This document shows, one piece after another, positions 43,824 to 52,306 of a stretch of DNA of 64,000 nucleotides. The stretch's first letter is position 1; each line of letters begins with the position of its first letter. Position numbers and translations under genes: made by a program. Origin of the DNA: GCA-2683135 sp964507445 (lineage in GTDB: Bacteria; Planctomycetota; GCA-002687715); assembly GCA_964507445.1 (NCBI GenBank), contig CAZDQF010000021.1:1-64000 (forward strand), read 5' to 3'. The notes below the pieces were generated by a model. The model did not search any database. It was not told the origin of the DNA and saw only the letters and a list, made by a program, of their open reading frames with translations.

Positions 43824-43922
43824 GTCTCATCCTTGAGACTCCCGTCTCGCCGCCCGTCTCACTTGCGAGACCGATGTCGCATGAATCCGTCTCATCCGTG
43901 AGACGAGCATGAGACGGTCTCA
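43824..43922. promoter_or_regulatory. Array of GTCTCA-N4-TGAGAC sites (probable upstream activator sequences)
   Basis: Perfect palindromes GTCTCA-N4-TGAGAC at 43824-43839 and 43889-43904; a one-mismatch copy (GTCTCA-CTTG-CGAGAC) at 43856-43871. Centres are 32 and 33 bp apart, close to three helical turns. Extra half sites are GTCTCG 43844-43849, TGAGAC 43910-43915 and GTCTCA 43917-43922. Relative to the predicted sigma-54 start site the palindromes centre at about -98, -130 and -163, where enhancer sites for sigma-54 activators usually lie. Confidence 0.85.
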
Positions 43923-43994
43923 GGCAGAGTCAACTTCGGATCTCGAATCCGGGACGGAACGGCGACAAATCGTCATTGCTCCTGCCCGCCCTGA

Positions 43995-44024
43995 TTGACC
44001 ACCTCTGCCGGGCGGGCGTACCAT
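43995..44024 (+). promoter_or_regulatory. Sigma-70-type promoter of the WYL regulator pair
   Basis: TTGACC, an 18-base spacer and TACCAT (five of six and four of six consensus matches), about 107 bases ahead of the first WYL start. It is flanked by CCCGCC/GGCGGG arms that could form a hairpin. Confidence 0.45.
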
Positions 44025-44130
44025 GCGCGGGTCCCGCGGTTGGGACTTGCGGCTTCAAGGCTCCTGGGCGGTGCCTGAGCCCGACCTTCCGGTTTCGTCC
44101 GAATCTCGATGTAGTCAGGAGTAGGTCACG

Positions 44131-45201
44131 ATGGTCGTGGATCGGGTCCCCAAGCGGGAACGATTGATGAACCTGGTCTCGGTGCTGCTCGCTTCCCCGG
44201 AACCCGTGCCCTTCCGGGAGATCGCCGGACGGGTCATCGGCTACGACGATCCCGCCGGAGAAGAGGCTCTCGACAAGAGGTTTGATCGCGACAAGGCCGA
44301 CCTTCGCCGGCTGGGTGTGCCGATCGAGTACGTACAGCTCGACGGTGGAGCTGCGGGTTACGTCATCAATCACGGGGACGTCTTCCAGCAGCGGCTCACC
44401 TTCACGCCTCAGGAGCACCTGCTCCTGGCCATCGCGGGACGGGTGGGGGCCGCGGCCACCGGAGGGGGGGCGCTGGAAGAGGCGTTGAAGGGCGCCCTGC
44501 GCAAGTTGGCCGTGGACTTCGACGCAGCAGAACCGATCGGCGAATTCGCGCCCATTACGGTGCTGCGGTCGCGGTCCGGTGATCCGAGGGCCCTCGAGAA
44601 TCTCAGCGTGCTCTCGCAGGCCGTCACCACCAACCGGTCGGTCCGGTTCCGATACCTGTCTCTCAACGACCAGGAACCTCAGCAGCGGGACGTGGATCCT
44701 TACGGCCTCGGCCTCTCCCAGGGCGCCTGGTACCTGGCTGGGTTCTGCCATACGCGACAGGCGCTGCGGGTCTTCAGGGTCTCCAGGATCGAGGGGAAGG
44801 TGGCGGGCATCGGGTCTGAGTCGGGCGGGGCCTATCAGGTGCCTCACGATTTCGCCATCGGCGACCACATCGGCAAGCAGGCCTGGGACATGGGAGACGG
44901 TCAGCCCGTATCGGTGAAGCTCGCCGTGGCCCCGGCGGTGGCGACGGACTCCCTGCTCCCCGGAGCACGCATGGTGGGGGTGGACGCCGGGCGTCCGGTC
45001 CTCGAACTGGAGGTCCGTCGCCCCGAGGCGCTGGTGTCCTGGGTGCTGGCACGGGGAGGGGACGTGTCTGTCCGGGAGCCCGCGTTCCTCAGGGACGCCG
45101 TGGTCGAGGAGGCGCGGCGTCTGCTGGATCGCTACGGGTCGGACGAGACCGAGGAGCTGCCCACGGGTGGCCGGCTGGAGCAGGGGGAGGCGGTTCAGTG
45201 A
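44131..45201 (+). CDS. WYL-domain transcriptional regulator (PafB/PafC-like), first of pair
   Basis: 356 residues; ATG 44131 has AGGAG about nine bases upstream. The N-terminus is a winged-helix region (RERLMNLVSVLLASPEPVPFREIAG...). The WYL domain includes TTNRSVRFRYLSL and DPYGLGLSQGAWYLAGFCHTRQALRVFRVSRI, where the WYL triad itself is seen. The C-terminal WCX-like part ends with a charged tail. WYL domains bind nucleic-acid or nucleotide ligands and control HTH regulators, for example the DNA-damage regulator PafBC in Actinobacteria. It overlaps the second WYL gene by four bases, as in PafB-PafC. Confidence 0.9.
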   Translation: MVVDRVPKRERLMNLVSVLLASPEPVPFREIAGRVIGYDDPAGEEALDKRFDRDKADLRRLGVPIEYVQLDGGAAGYVINHGDVFQQRLTFTPQEHLLLAIAGRVGAAATGGGALEEALKGALRKLAVDFDAAEPIGEFAPITVLRSRSGDPRALENLSVLSQAVTTNRSVRFRYLSLNDQEPQQRDVDPYGLGLSQGAWYLAGFCHTRQALRVFRVSRIEGKVAGIGSESGGAYQVPHDFAIGDHIGKQAWDMGDGQPVSVKLAVAPAVATDSLLPGARMVGVDAGRPVLELEVRRPEALVSWVLARGGDVSVREPAFLRDAVVEEARRLLDRYGSDETEELPTGGRLEQGEAVQ

Positions 45202-46184
45202 GCGGGCCCAGCCTGACCCATGAGGTGGTGAGCCGCTGCCTCGCCCTCATACCCCTCATCCGCGAGCACCAGGGCATGACCCTGGACGAACTGGCTCGAC
45301 TCTCCCGGCTGCCCAAGGAGCGGATCGCTGACGAGCTCGGGCAGGTGCTCCTGATGTGCGGGGTGCCACCCTATTTCCCCCACGACTACATCAGCTTTTC
45401 GCTCAACGGGGATCGAGTGCAGATCGGGTTCGCGGATCACTTCCGTCGGCCCATCAGCCTCAACTCTCTCGAGGCCCTGGCCTTGAAGCTCGCTTGCGAG
45501 AGCCTGACCCCTCCTGGGAAGCCGGTGCCCAGGGCGGTGGCCACCCTGCTACGAAAGGTGGAGGGTGCCATGTCCTCCGAACAGCGCCGGCAGTTCCGCA
45601 ATCTCGCGCGTCGCGTGGCGGTCCGGGAGGCTTCGGAGCTTCCTGGCGGCGTCACGGGACGGGTCGCGCTGGCGGTGGCGGAGCGCCGCTGCCTGGCGCT
45701 GGACTACGTGGCGGCGGGTCGTGCGCGATCCCGGGAGCGGGAAGTGGAGCCCTACGGGTTGCTGTGCCGCGATGGCCATTGGTACCTCATCGCGCGGGAT
45801 ACCAGCCGTGAGAAGATCGTCCAGTTCCGCCTCGATCGGGTTCGGCGCCTGGAGGTGCTGGATAGACGCTTCGAGATCCCGGACGGCTTCCGCCTGGATG
45901 ACTACGCCTGCAGCCCGGCCATCCCTGAGGGCGCGGACCAGGCGCGCGCCGAGATCCGGTTCCGGGGGCCGAGCGCCCGCTGGATACGTGAGACCGCCAC
46001 CGCCGGCACCATCGAGGAGGATGTGGATGGTCGGGCGGTGACCTGGCGGCCCACCATCGGGACCGAAGAGGGCCTGGCCCGGTTCGTCCTCGGGTTCGGT
46101 GGCGACGCGGAGGTGCTGGGCCCGGCGAGCCTCAGATCCCGCGTTCGTGACGCGCTGCGCGGCGCGCTCGCCTCCCACGGCTGA
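45198..46184 (+). CDS. WYL-domain transcriptional regulator (PafB/PafC-like), second of pair
   Basis: 328 residues from GTG 45198 overlapping the previous stop. The N-terminal helix-turn-helix is recognisable (LIREHQGMTLDELARLSRLPKERIADELGQV). A LALKLACESL block and the WYL core in RRCLALDYVAAGR...EVEPYGLLCRDGHWYLIARDTSREKIVQFRLDRV follow, then the WCX domain. Two adjacent WYL proteins probably form a heterodimer. They are divergent from the sigma-54-controlled secreted gene, but a direct regulatory link is not shown by sequence. Confidence 0.9.
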   Translation: MSGPSLTHEVVSRCLALIPLIREHQGMTLDELARLSRLPKERIADELGQVLLMCGVPPYFPHDYISFSLNGDRVQIGFADHFRRPISLNSLEALALKLACESLTPPGKPVPRAVATLLRKVEGAMSSEQRRQFRNLARRVAVREASELPGGVTGRVALAVAERRCLALDYVAAGRARSREREVEPYGLLCRDGHWYLIARDTSREKIVQFRLDRVRRLEVLDRRFEIPDGFRLDDYACSPAIPEGADQARAEIRFRGPSARWIRETATAGTIEEDVDGRAVTWRPTIGTEEGLARFVLGFGGDAEVLGPASLRSRVRDALRGALASHG

Positions 46185-46319
46185 GGGAGGTGAGCGGCGC
46201 GGGCGCCGCCCAGACCCCTGTCCCTCGCTTCATCCCGTTGTCAGGGAACCGTTTGGGTGGGCGGAGGGTGATTCCATACCATTCTTGATAGGTCCCGCGG
46301 TTGGTGGTCGTGTTCGTCG

Positions 46320-46348
46320 TTGACCCCAACATCTTGGCTTGATTCTAT
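46320..46348 (+). promoter_or_regulatory. Possible promoter of the TPR metallopeptidase operon
   Basis: TTGACC, 17-base spacer, TTCTAT, about 55 bases before the start at 46403. The -35 is good (five of six) but the -10 is poor (three of six). Confidence 0.3.
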
Positions 46349-46402
46349 GGTGCTCTTCCCCAGAGCCGCTCCAGGTTCTCCGGGGAGGGCTCGAGGGGAG
46401 AT

Positions 46403-49327
46403 ATGACGTCACGACCTTCCATCACCATCCTGCTCCTGGTCTTCACCGCCTTGGCGGGGCCCACCCCTGGTCAGGACGCGGATCAACTGGATGAGTGGTT
46501 GCTGAAGGCGGAGGACGCCTTCCAGCGAGGCCGCGACCGCAAAGGCCTCTCCTACGTGCGCAAGGTGATCGCCGCGTCCCCCATGGACGCGGAGGCGCTG
46601 GCGCTGGGCATCGGTCCGGCCATGAACGTGGGCGAGTACGACCTCGCGAACCAGTGGTCGGAGGCGTGGGTGAAGGCCGGCCCCGATCCCCGCCGTGGCC
46701 GCCTTGCCCGCGCCCGGGTGCTGCTTCACCTGGGGCGACTGGAGGCCGTCGCCGAAGTGCTGAAGCCCCTGCTGGCCGCGGCCCCCGGCGCGGACGCGAG
46801 CGCCCCGAGCCTGGACTTCCAGGCCCGCGCCCTGATGGCCCGGGCTCACCTGCGTGGCGCCCGGCGAGGGGAGGCGGAGGCGCTGTTCGATTCTCTGGTG
46901 CAGGAAGCCAAGCGCGTGGTGGTCCGCGAACCCGGTGCGCTGGTGGCCCTGGCAGACGCCTATGTGTTCTTCCGGGGCCTGCGTGAGGCGGAGAAGGTCC
47001 TCCTCCAGGCGCAGAAGGCGGCGGCCAGGTCCGAGCCCATTGACCCGACCCCCTCCATGGCCCTGGCGGACCTCTATCTGGATCGGTTCTACATCCCCGG
47101 GGACGCCGTGACGGAGTACAAGGAGGCGCTCCAGGCGCGTCCTAGACTGGCGGCGGCGACCTGGGGGCTCCACCGGGCTTTCACGGCCTGGCAGAAGGGG
47201 GCGGAGGCCAACGACGCCCGCCGCCGGACCCTCACCACCAACCCGAAGCACAAGGCGGCGCTCTGCGCGAAAGCAGCGGACAAGCTCGGAGACATGAGCC
47301 TGGACGAGGCTCAGGCCCTGCTGGATCAGGTCTTCGCCATCGACCCCACCCTGGAGGAGGGCCTGGCGTTGCAGGCGGTGCTGCACCGGTTCGCCAATCG
47401 GGAGGAGGAGGGGGCCGCGGCCTGGAAGCGCCTGACAGCGCTTTATCCGGAGCGCGGCAAGGGGCACCTGGTGGCGGCCCGGGTCCTCAATCAACGTCGG
47501 CGCTGGCCGGAGGCTCTGGCCGAGTGTCGTCTGGCAACCGCGCGGGCGCCGAAGGACCCGGAGGGATGGGATGAACTATCCCGCTACGCGTTCTTCCTGG
47601 GGTTGGAGGACGAGGGATACGCGGCCCTGCGCCGGGCGGACGACGTGGATCGCTTCAGCCATCCGTGGCGGCGCAACATGTTCGAGAACCGCCGCGTCAT
47701 CGGCAAGTACTACCGGGAGTTCGAGACCCGGCACTTCGTCCACCGCGTCCATCGCAAGGAGCTGGACGCGTTCAAGCCGTATCTCATCCCGTTCTGCCGC
47801 AAGTCCTGGAACATCCTGACGAAGAAGTACGAGTTCGATCCACCGGGGCTGGTCCACAAGCCTGGGAAGGTCCTCGTGGAGTGGTTCAAGGACCATGGCG
47901 ACTTCTCCGTCCGCACCCTGGGCTTCACCCATCTCGGGGCCACGGGGGTCTGCTTCGGGCCGTTCATCGGCATGAACTCCCCGGGCGCCCGTCGCCCTGG
48001 TGAGTTCTCATGGGCCAGGACCTTCCATCATGAGCTGGCCCACACCATGACCGTGGGGCTGTCCAAGGGGCGCACTCCCCGCTGGCTGACGGAAGGTCTG
48101 AGCACCTACGAGGAGAAGTGCTTCAACCCGGCATGGGATCGTGGGCTTTATCGACAGCTGCACTCAGCCCTCGCCAACGACGACCTCTGCAAGGTGTTGA
48201 CCTTCGACAGCAACTTCGGAGGCCCGCGGATCACCTTCGCGTACTTCCAGGGCGGCCTGGTCTGCGAGTGGATGGTGGAGCGGTTCGGCATGCCCAAGGT
48301 GCTGGCCATGCTCCGGGCGTACGGCGAGGACGGCACCACCGCGGAGATCCTCCCCAGCGTGCTCGAGATCACCCCTGAGGCCTTCGACGATGAGTTCGAG
48401 CAGTGGATCGCTGCGCGCATGGAGCCCGTCAAGCTGCAGCCGAGGCTGTCGCGGAAGGGCGTCTCGGAGCTCGAGAGCCGGCTGGCCGCGAAGCCTGACG
48501 ACGGAGACGCGTTGATCGGTCTGGCCGTGGCCTACTCGGCGTCCAAGAACACCCTGGACGCTCAGGAGATGGTCTACCGGGCCGAACGGGCGGGCATCTC
48601 CGACCCGAGGCTCCACCTCGTGAAGGGGCGTATCGCGCTGGCGAACAAGGTGGACGGGGAGGCGCGCAAACAGCTCAAGCAGGCCCTGGACGGGGGGCTG
48701 GAGGATCATGACCTGCGCGTTTCCCTGGCGAACCTGGCGGAGCGCGCCGGGGACGCGGCGGAGGCGGTGGAGCATTGGAAGGCGGCCCTGGCCACCTTCC
48801 CCATGATCTCGGGCAGGACGGACCCCCGCACACAGCTCTCGCGTATCTGCGCAGGGACCGGCGACCTGGAGGGCGCCATCCGCTGGCTCGAGGAGCACGT
48901 CAGCGTCACCTACGAGGACCTGGAGGCGCGCAAGAAGCTCGTGGACTGGTATCGCAGCCGGGAGGACAAGGCAGCCATGAAGCGGCACCTCTCGGCCATG
49001 ATCAACGTCTATCCACTGGACCGTTCCGTGCACGAAGGTCTGGGGGAGCTGTACCTGGAAGAGCGACGGGGGGATGACGCCGTGACCGAGTTCGAGGTCG
49101 CCCTGGCGCTTCAGCAGCTGACCCCGGAGCAGGACAGGAGCCCGGCGGACGAGGCGGGGCTGCGCGTCATGCTCGCCAAGGCGTTGATGCTGGATGAGGA
49201 CAGCCTCGAAGAGGCCTCGGCGCAGGTGAAGCTGGCTTTGGAGTTGGTTCCCGGGCACGCTGAAGCGCGTTCGTTGAAGCGGATAATCGAAGCGGCTCGT
49301 GGGCCGGATGGGGTGGATCGCAAATGA
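46403..49327 (+). CDS. Exported TPR protein with gluzincin-type (MA) metallopeptidase domain
   Basis: 974 residues; ATG 46403 has GGGAG just upstream, and a signal peptide occupies residues 1-22. The N-terminal half (to about residue 430) is made of TPR-like helical pairs. The peptidase domain has HELAH at residues 543-547 and the third zinc ligand in WLTEGLSTYEE (Glu564), the HExxH...E arrangement of the MA clan. TPR pairs resume to the C-terminus. Similar planctomycete proteins combine these modules; the substrate is unknown, with an envelope role inferred. Its stop overlaps the start of the DnaA-like gene by four bases, an unusual operon partner for an exported protease. Confidence 0.88.
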   Translation: MTSRPSITILLLVFTALAGPTPGQDADQLDEWLLKAEDAFQRGRDRKGLSYVRKVIAASPMDAEALALGIGPAMNVGEYDLANQWSEAWVKAGPDPRRGRLARARVLLHLGRLEAVAEVLKPLLAAAPGADASAPSLDFQARALMARAHLRGARRGEAEALFDSLVQEAKRVVVREPGALVALADAYVFFRGLREAEKVLLQAQKAAARSEPIDPTPSMALADLYLDRFYIPGDAVTEYKEALQARPRLAAATWGLHRAFTAWQKGAEANDARRRTLTTNPKHKAALCAKAADKLGDMSLDEAQALLDQVFAIDPTLEEGLALQAVLHRFANREEEGAAAWKRLTALYPERGKGHLVAARVLNQRRRWPEALAECRLATARAPKDPEGWDELSRYAFFLGLEDEGYAALRRADDVDRFSHPWRRNMFENRRVIGKYYREFETRHFVHRVHRKELDAFKPYLIPFCRKSWNILTKKYEFDPPGLVHKPGKVLVEWFKDHGDFSVRTLGFTHLGATGVCFGPFIGMNSPGARRPGEFSWARTFHHELAHTMTVGLSKGRTPRWLTEGLSTYEEKCFNPAWDRGLYRQLHSALANDDLCKVLTFDSNFGGPRITFAYFQGGLVCEWMVERFGMPKVLAMLRAYGEDGTTAEILPSVLEITPEAFDDEFEQWIAARMEPVKLQPRLSRKGVSELESRLAAKPDDGDALIGLAVAYSASKNTLDAQEMVYRAERAGISDPRLHLVKGRIALANKVDGEARKQLKQALDGGLEDHDLRVSLANLAERAGDAAEAVEHWKAALATFPMISGRTDPRTQLSRICAGTGDLEGAIRWLEEHVSVTYEDLEARKKLVDWYRSREDKAAMKRHLSAMINVYPLDRSVHEGLGELYLEERRGDDAVTEFEVALALQQLTPEQDRSPADEAGLRVMLAKALMLDEDSLEEASAQVKLALELVPGHAEARSLKRIIEAARGPDGVDRK

Positions 49328-50652
49328 CCGTCGAGACCGTCGTCAAGGAAGCGTGGGGCCGCATCAGGTCACGGTTGGAGGCCGAGATCGGGACGCGGTT
49401 CTTCGAGATGTGGTTCGAGCGCAGCCAGGTCATGTCCCTGAAGCGAGGGGTCCTGGCCGTCGGCGTCCCGAACCTCTTCATCCGCGAGTGGGTGGAGGAG
49501 CACTACGGCGACGTCCTGAGCCGCATAGCCTCGGACGAGATCGGTGCTCAGCTGAAGGTCGCCGTCAAGGTGGACCCGACCCTGTTCCGCGAGATGCGCG
49601 CGGAGACGGCGAAGATCGATGAGGCCGTGGAGCAGGCCGAGCCCGCTGACTCCAAGGACCTGACCTCGTTCATCGAGACCCCGGGCAACAAGATGGCCGT
49701 GGACGCCTTGCGCCATGTGACCGAGGGCAAGCACCCGCCCATGAACCCGCTGGTCATCTGGGGGCCGGAGGGCTGCGGCAAGTCTCATCTGGCCTCCGCC
49801 GCGACGCGCCTGTTCCCCGAACGGACCACCATCTACCGGGTCACGGGGGAGGAGTTCGCTCGCCGGTTCGCCTGGAACCTGAAGACCCGGAAGATCGACG
49901 CCTTCCGGGATCAGGTGGGCGGCGCCGGGGCGCTCGTCCTGGACGAAGCCCAGAAGCTGGCGGGGAAGACCGTCACCCAGCGCGAGATCGGAGCTCTGAT
50001 CCAGCGCCTCCAGGGTCGTGGCAAACAGGTCATCGTCTTCCTGGATCAGCACCCCAAGGACGTGCCGGACCTCGGTGAGGGGCTCGCGTCGGTGCTGATG
50101 TCCGGCATGTTGCTGCAGATCGATCCTCCCGGAGAGGCTGACACGGTCCGCATCGTGGAGGCGCTGCTGGCCGGCTCCCGACGACGCATCCCAACGGACG
50201 TGGTGCGGGTCGTGGTGGATCGCGTGGGCGGGTCCGTCAAACGTGTGGACCGGCTGGTGCGCAAGCTCTACGCCTTCGCCGGGTTGACCGGAGAGCCGGT
50301 GACCGCGTCGTTCCTGGAGGCTCACCTGGATGAGATCGTGGGCCCGGCGGACCCGGCGGACCGGCGCCTGGAGATCATCCTGTCGCTGGTGGAGGACCAC
50401 TTCGCCGTGGATCGGGAGGCGCTGCTGTCCAAGCGCAAGACGAAGGCCCTGACCGCTCCCCGAGGCGTGATCGTGTGGCTGCTGCGGGAGCACGGCGGGG
50501 AGACCTTCAAGGGGATCGGTCGACGGCTGGGGGGCCGCAGCCACACCTCGGTGTACCTCATGTACAAGAAGTGGTCAGAGCAGATCGCCGAGGACCCGCA
50601 GCTTCGTTCCCTGGTGAAGGAAGCGGGGCGGCGCATCATGACCGCCGGTTAG
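49324..50652 (+). CDS. DnaA-like replication initiator homologue with altered ATP-switch residues
   Basis: 442 residues, close to normal DnaA length. Domain I is present (AWGRIRSRLEAEIGTRFFEMWFE). The AAA+ core has Walker A GPEGCGKS (residues 147-154) and a Walker B reading LVLDEAQ where DnaA usually has DDIQ. In the segment aligning with E. coli LKSRFGWGL the sequence is LASVLMSGM, so the arginine finger is Val257. The sensor-2 arginine aligns with Lys306. Domain IV keeps the DnaA signature as GRSHTSVYLMYKK, so DnaA-box binding is plausible. It sits with tmk and holB rather than beside dnaN, and I saw no DnaA-box cluster nearby. It could be the genome's DnaA in a divergent form or a paralogue that binds DNA without ATP-driven assembly. 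Confidence 0.85.
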   Translation: MTVETVVKEAWGRIRSRLEAEIGTRFFEMWFERSQVMSLKRGVLAVGVPNLFIREWVEEHYGDVLSRIASDEIGAQLKVAVKVDPTLFREMRAETAKIDEAVEQAEPADSKDLTSFIETPGNKMAVDALRHVTEGKHPPMNPLVIWGPEGCGKSHLASAATRLFPERTTIYRVTGEEFARRFAWNLKTRKIDAFRDQVGGAGALVLDEAQKLAGKTVTQREIGALIQRLQGRGKQVIVFLDQHPKDVPDLGEGLASVLMSGMLLQIDPPGEADTVRIVEALLAGSRRRIPTDVVRVVVDRVGGSVKRVDRLVRKLYAFAGLTGEPVTASFLEAHLDEIVGPADPADRRLEIILSLVEDHFAVDREALLSKRKTKALTAPRGVIVWLLREHGGETFKGIGRRLGGRSHTSVYLMYKKWSEQIAEDPQLRSLVKEAGRRIMTAG

Positions 50653-51273
50653 ATGTTCATCGCGTTCGAGGGCATCGATGGGTGCGGCAAGTCCACCGCG
50701 CTGGCGGCAGTGGCGGATCGGTTGGCGGCTGAGGCCGGCGCGGCGCCTCTGTGCCTCCGGGAGCCGGGTTCCACGGCGTTGGGGGAGCGGGTCCGCAGCG
50801 CGCTCCTGGACCCCGCCACCGGCGACCTGACGGCCTGGTCCGAGGTCTGCCTCTTCACCGCGTGCAGAGCGGAGATGGTCGCGTCCCAGATCCGGCCTGC
50901 CCTGACCGGAGGACGGGACGTGCTCCTCGATCGCTACTTCTACAGCACCCTGGCCTATCAGGGCCATGGAGCGGGTGCTGATCGAGAGCTCACCCGGAGG
51001 CTTCAACTGGAGGCCGTGGGGGGGCTGGAGCCTGACCTCATCCTGTTGCTGGACCTTGACGCCACGATCGCCTCCGGTCGTCGCTCCGGTGACGACGACC
51101 GGATGGAGGCCAAGGGGCTCGAGTTCCTGGAGCGGGTGCGTGGTGGGTTCCTGGAGCTGGCGTCGACGGACTCGGGGCGCTGGCGGGTGCTGGACGGCGC
51201 GCTACCCCCGGAGGAGGTGGCCGCCCTTGCCTGGCAGGCGGTGCAAGCGACTCGCGATAGAATCCGCCCATGA
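50653..51273 (+). CDS. tmk: Thymidylate kinase
   Basis: 206 residues, normal length; ATG follows the previous stop directly. P-loop FEGIDGCGKST is at the N-terminus, with REPGST (the DR-like substrate-binding Arg) and the DRYFYSTLAYQG motif typical of the family. A short lid region with RRSGDDDRMEAKG follows. It phosphorylates dTMP to dTDP. Being joined to holB by a four-base overlap and to the DnaA-like gene with no gap, it belongs to a replication-linked operon. Confidence 0.95.
   Translation: MFIAFEGIDGCGKSTALAAVADRLAAEAGAAPLCLREPGSTALGERVRSALLDPATGDLTAWSEVCLFTACRAEMVASQIRPALTGGRDVLLDRYFYSTLAYQGHGAGADRELTRRLQLEAVGGLEPDLILLLDLDATIASGRRSGDDDRMEAKGLEFLERVRGGFLELASTDSGRWRVLDGALPPEEVAALAWQAVQATRDRIRP
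51258..51263 (+). promoter_or_regulatory. TAGAAT -10-like element before holB
   Basis: TAGAAT inside GATAGAATCCGCCC, six bases before the holB ATG. If used, the transcript would be nearly leaderless. No convincing -35 lies upstream. Confidence 0.25.
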
Positions 51274-52229
51274 CGTTCCTGGAGGATGTGGTCGGGCATG
51301 AGGACGTGCGAGCCCACCTGCGACGCATGCTGGAGGCCGATCGCGTGCCCAACGGCGTCCTCCTCCACGGCGCTTCCGGCCGGGGCAAGCGCACCCTGGC
51401 CACCGCCTTCGCGCGGGTCCTGGTGGGAGCCGCCGCGGACGATCACCCGGACCTGTTCATGGTCACCCGTGAAGAGAACCAACGCCTCATCGGGATCGAC
51501 CGGGTGCGGGCCCTGAAGGAGGAGTTCTCCCTCACGCCGGTCCAAGCCACCCGCAGGGCGGCGGTGGTGGTGGACGCGGAACGCCTGACCGGGGAAGCGG
51601 GGAATGCGCTGCTCAAGTTGCTGGAGGAGCCGCCGCCTCACAGCCACCTGATCCTCACCGCTCGTGACCGCGGGGCTGTCATGGAGACCCTGGTCTCCCG
51701 CTGTCGCCCGCTGCGGGTGCCGCCGCTCTCCTCCCGTCAGGTGGTGGACTTCCTCAAGTCCCGAGGGGTGGCGGAGGAGCGCGCGGCGCTGCTGGCCATG
51801 GTGGCGGACGGGCGGCCCGGTCATGCCATGAGCCTGGCGGAGGCCGAGTTCGAGGAGCGGGTGCTGGGGCCGGCCCTGCGACTCCTGGCGCCCGGGGCGG
51901 AGGTCTCCCTGGCGGCGGAGGAGATCAACGGGCTGGTGCGAGAAGGGACGAAGAAACCGGAGGCCGCCAGGGATCGGGCGCGGACCGTCCTGGACTGCGC
52001 GGCGTGGTTCCTCCGAGGAGCGCTCAAGGAGGCCAACGGTGCGCGCGGCGGCGATGCCGTGCTGTCCCTGCTGGAATCGCCCCTGCGGGATGCCATCGCG
52101 GGCCGGGATTCGAAGGTCGTGGAGCGCCAGCTCGAGGCGCTGCTCAGAGCCCAGCAGGACATCGACAGGAACGTGTCTCTGGATGTGCTGCTGTCGGATC
52201 TGGTCCCGTCCATGTCGTCGCGGGTCTGA
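51270..52229 (+). CDS. holB: DNA polymerase III subunit delta' (clamp loader)
   Basis: 319 residues, ATG overlapping the tmk stop. The fold is recognisable by VVGHEDVRAHLRRMLEADRVPNGVLLHG, the degenerate P-loop GASGRGKRT, and EAGNALLKLLEEPPPHSHLIL followed by TLVSRCRPL (the SRC motif at the active-site interface). The four-cysteine zinc module usually found between the P-loop and the DHPD/HPDL block is missing: only LVGAAADDHPDL remains. In the clamp loader, delta' is the rigid stator that uses its SRC arginine to trigger neighbours. Confidence 0.9.
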   Translation: MTFLEDVVGHEDVRAHLRRMLEADRVPNGVLLHGASGRGKRTLATAFARVLVGAAADDHPDLFMVTREENQRLIGIDRVRALKEEFSLTPVQATRRAAVVVDAERLTGEAGNALLKLLEEPPPHSHLILTARDRGAVMETLVSRCRPLRVPPLSSRQVVDFLKSRGVAEERAALLAMVADGRPGHAMSLAEAEFEERVLGPALRLLAPGAEVSLAAEEINGLVREGTKKPEAARDRARTVLDCAAWFLRGALKEANGARGGDAVLSLLESPLRDAIAGRDSKVVERQLEALLRAQQDIDRNVSLDVLLSDLVPSMSSRV

Positions 52230-52306
52230 TTCAGGTCCCGCGTTTTCCGGCCAGATGGTAGAACGGAAATACGCGGCGCGACTTAGCGACCCGACCACTT
52301 CGACCG

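Larger units (their letters stand above)
43641..44130. other. Divergent regulatory region of 490 bp
   Basis: No gene is credible here. It holds, from left to right, the leader of the 43640 gene, a sigma-54 promoter (43746-43760), an array of palindromic sites (43824-43922), a sigma-70-type promoter (43995-44024) and the leader of the WYL regulators. Confidence 0.75.

Noticed and set aside
43824..43922. The repeated GTCTCA/TGAGAC units as a CRISPR array
   Set aside because: Units are short, palindromic and 32-33 bp apart with no conserved repeat-spacer structure; they fit operator sites.
46185..46402. Replication origin next to the DnaA-like gene
   Set aside because: No DnaA-box cluster or AT-rich unwinding element was seen, and dnaN, gyrB and recF are absent from the neighbourhood.
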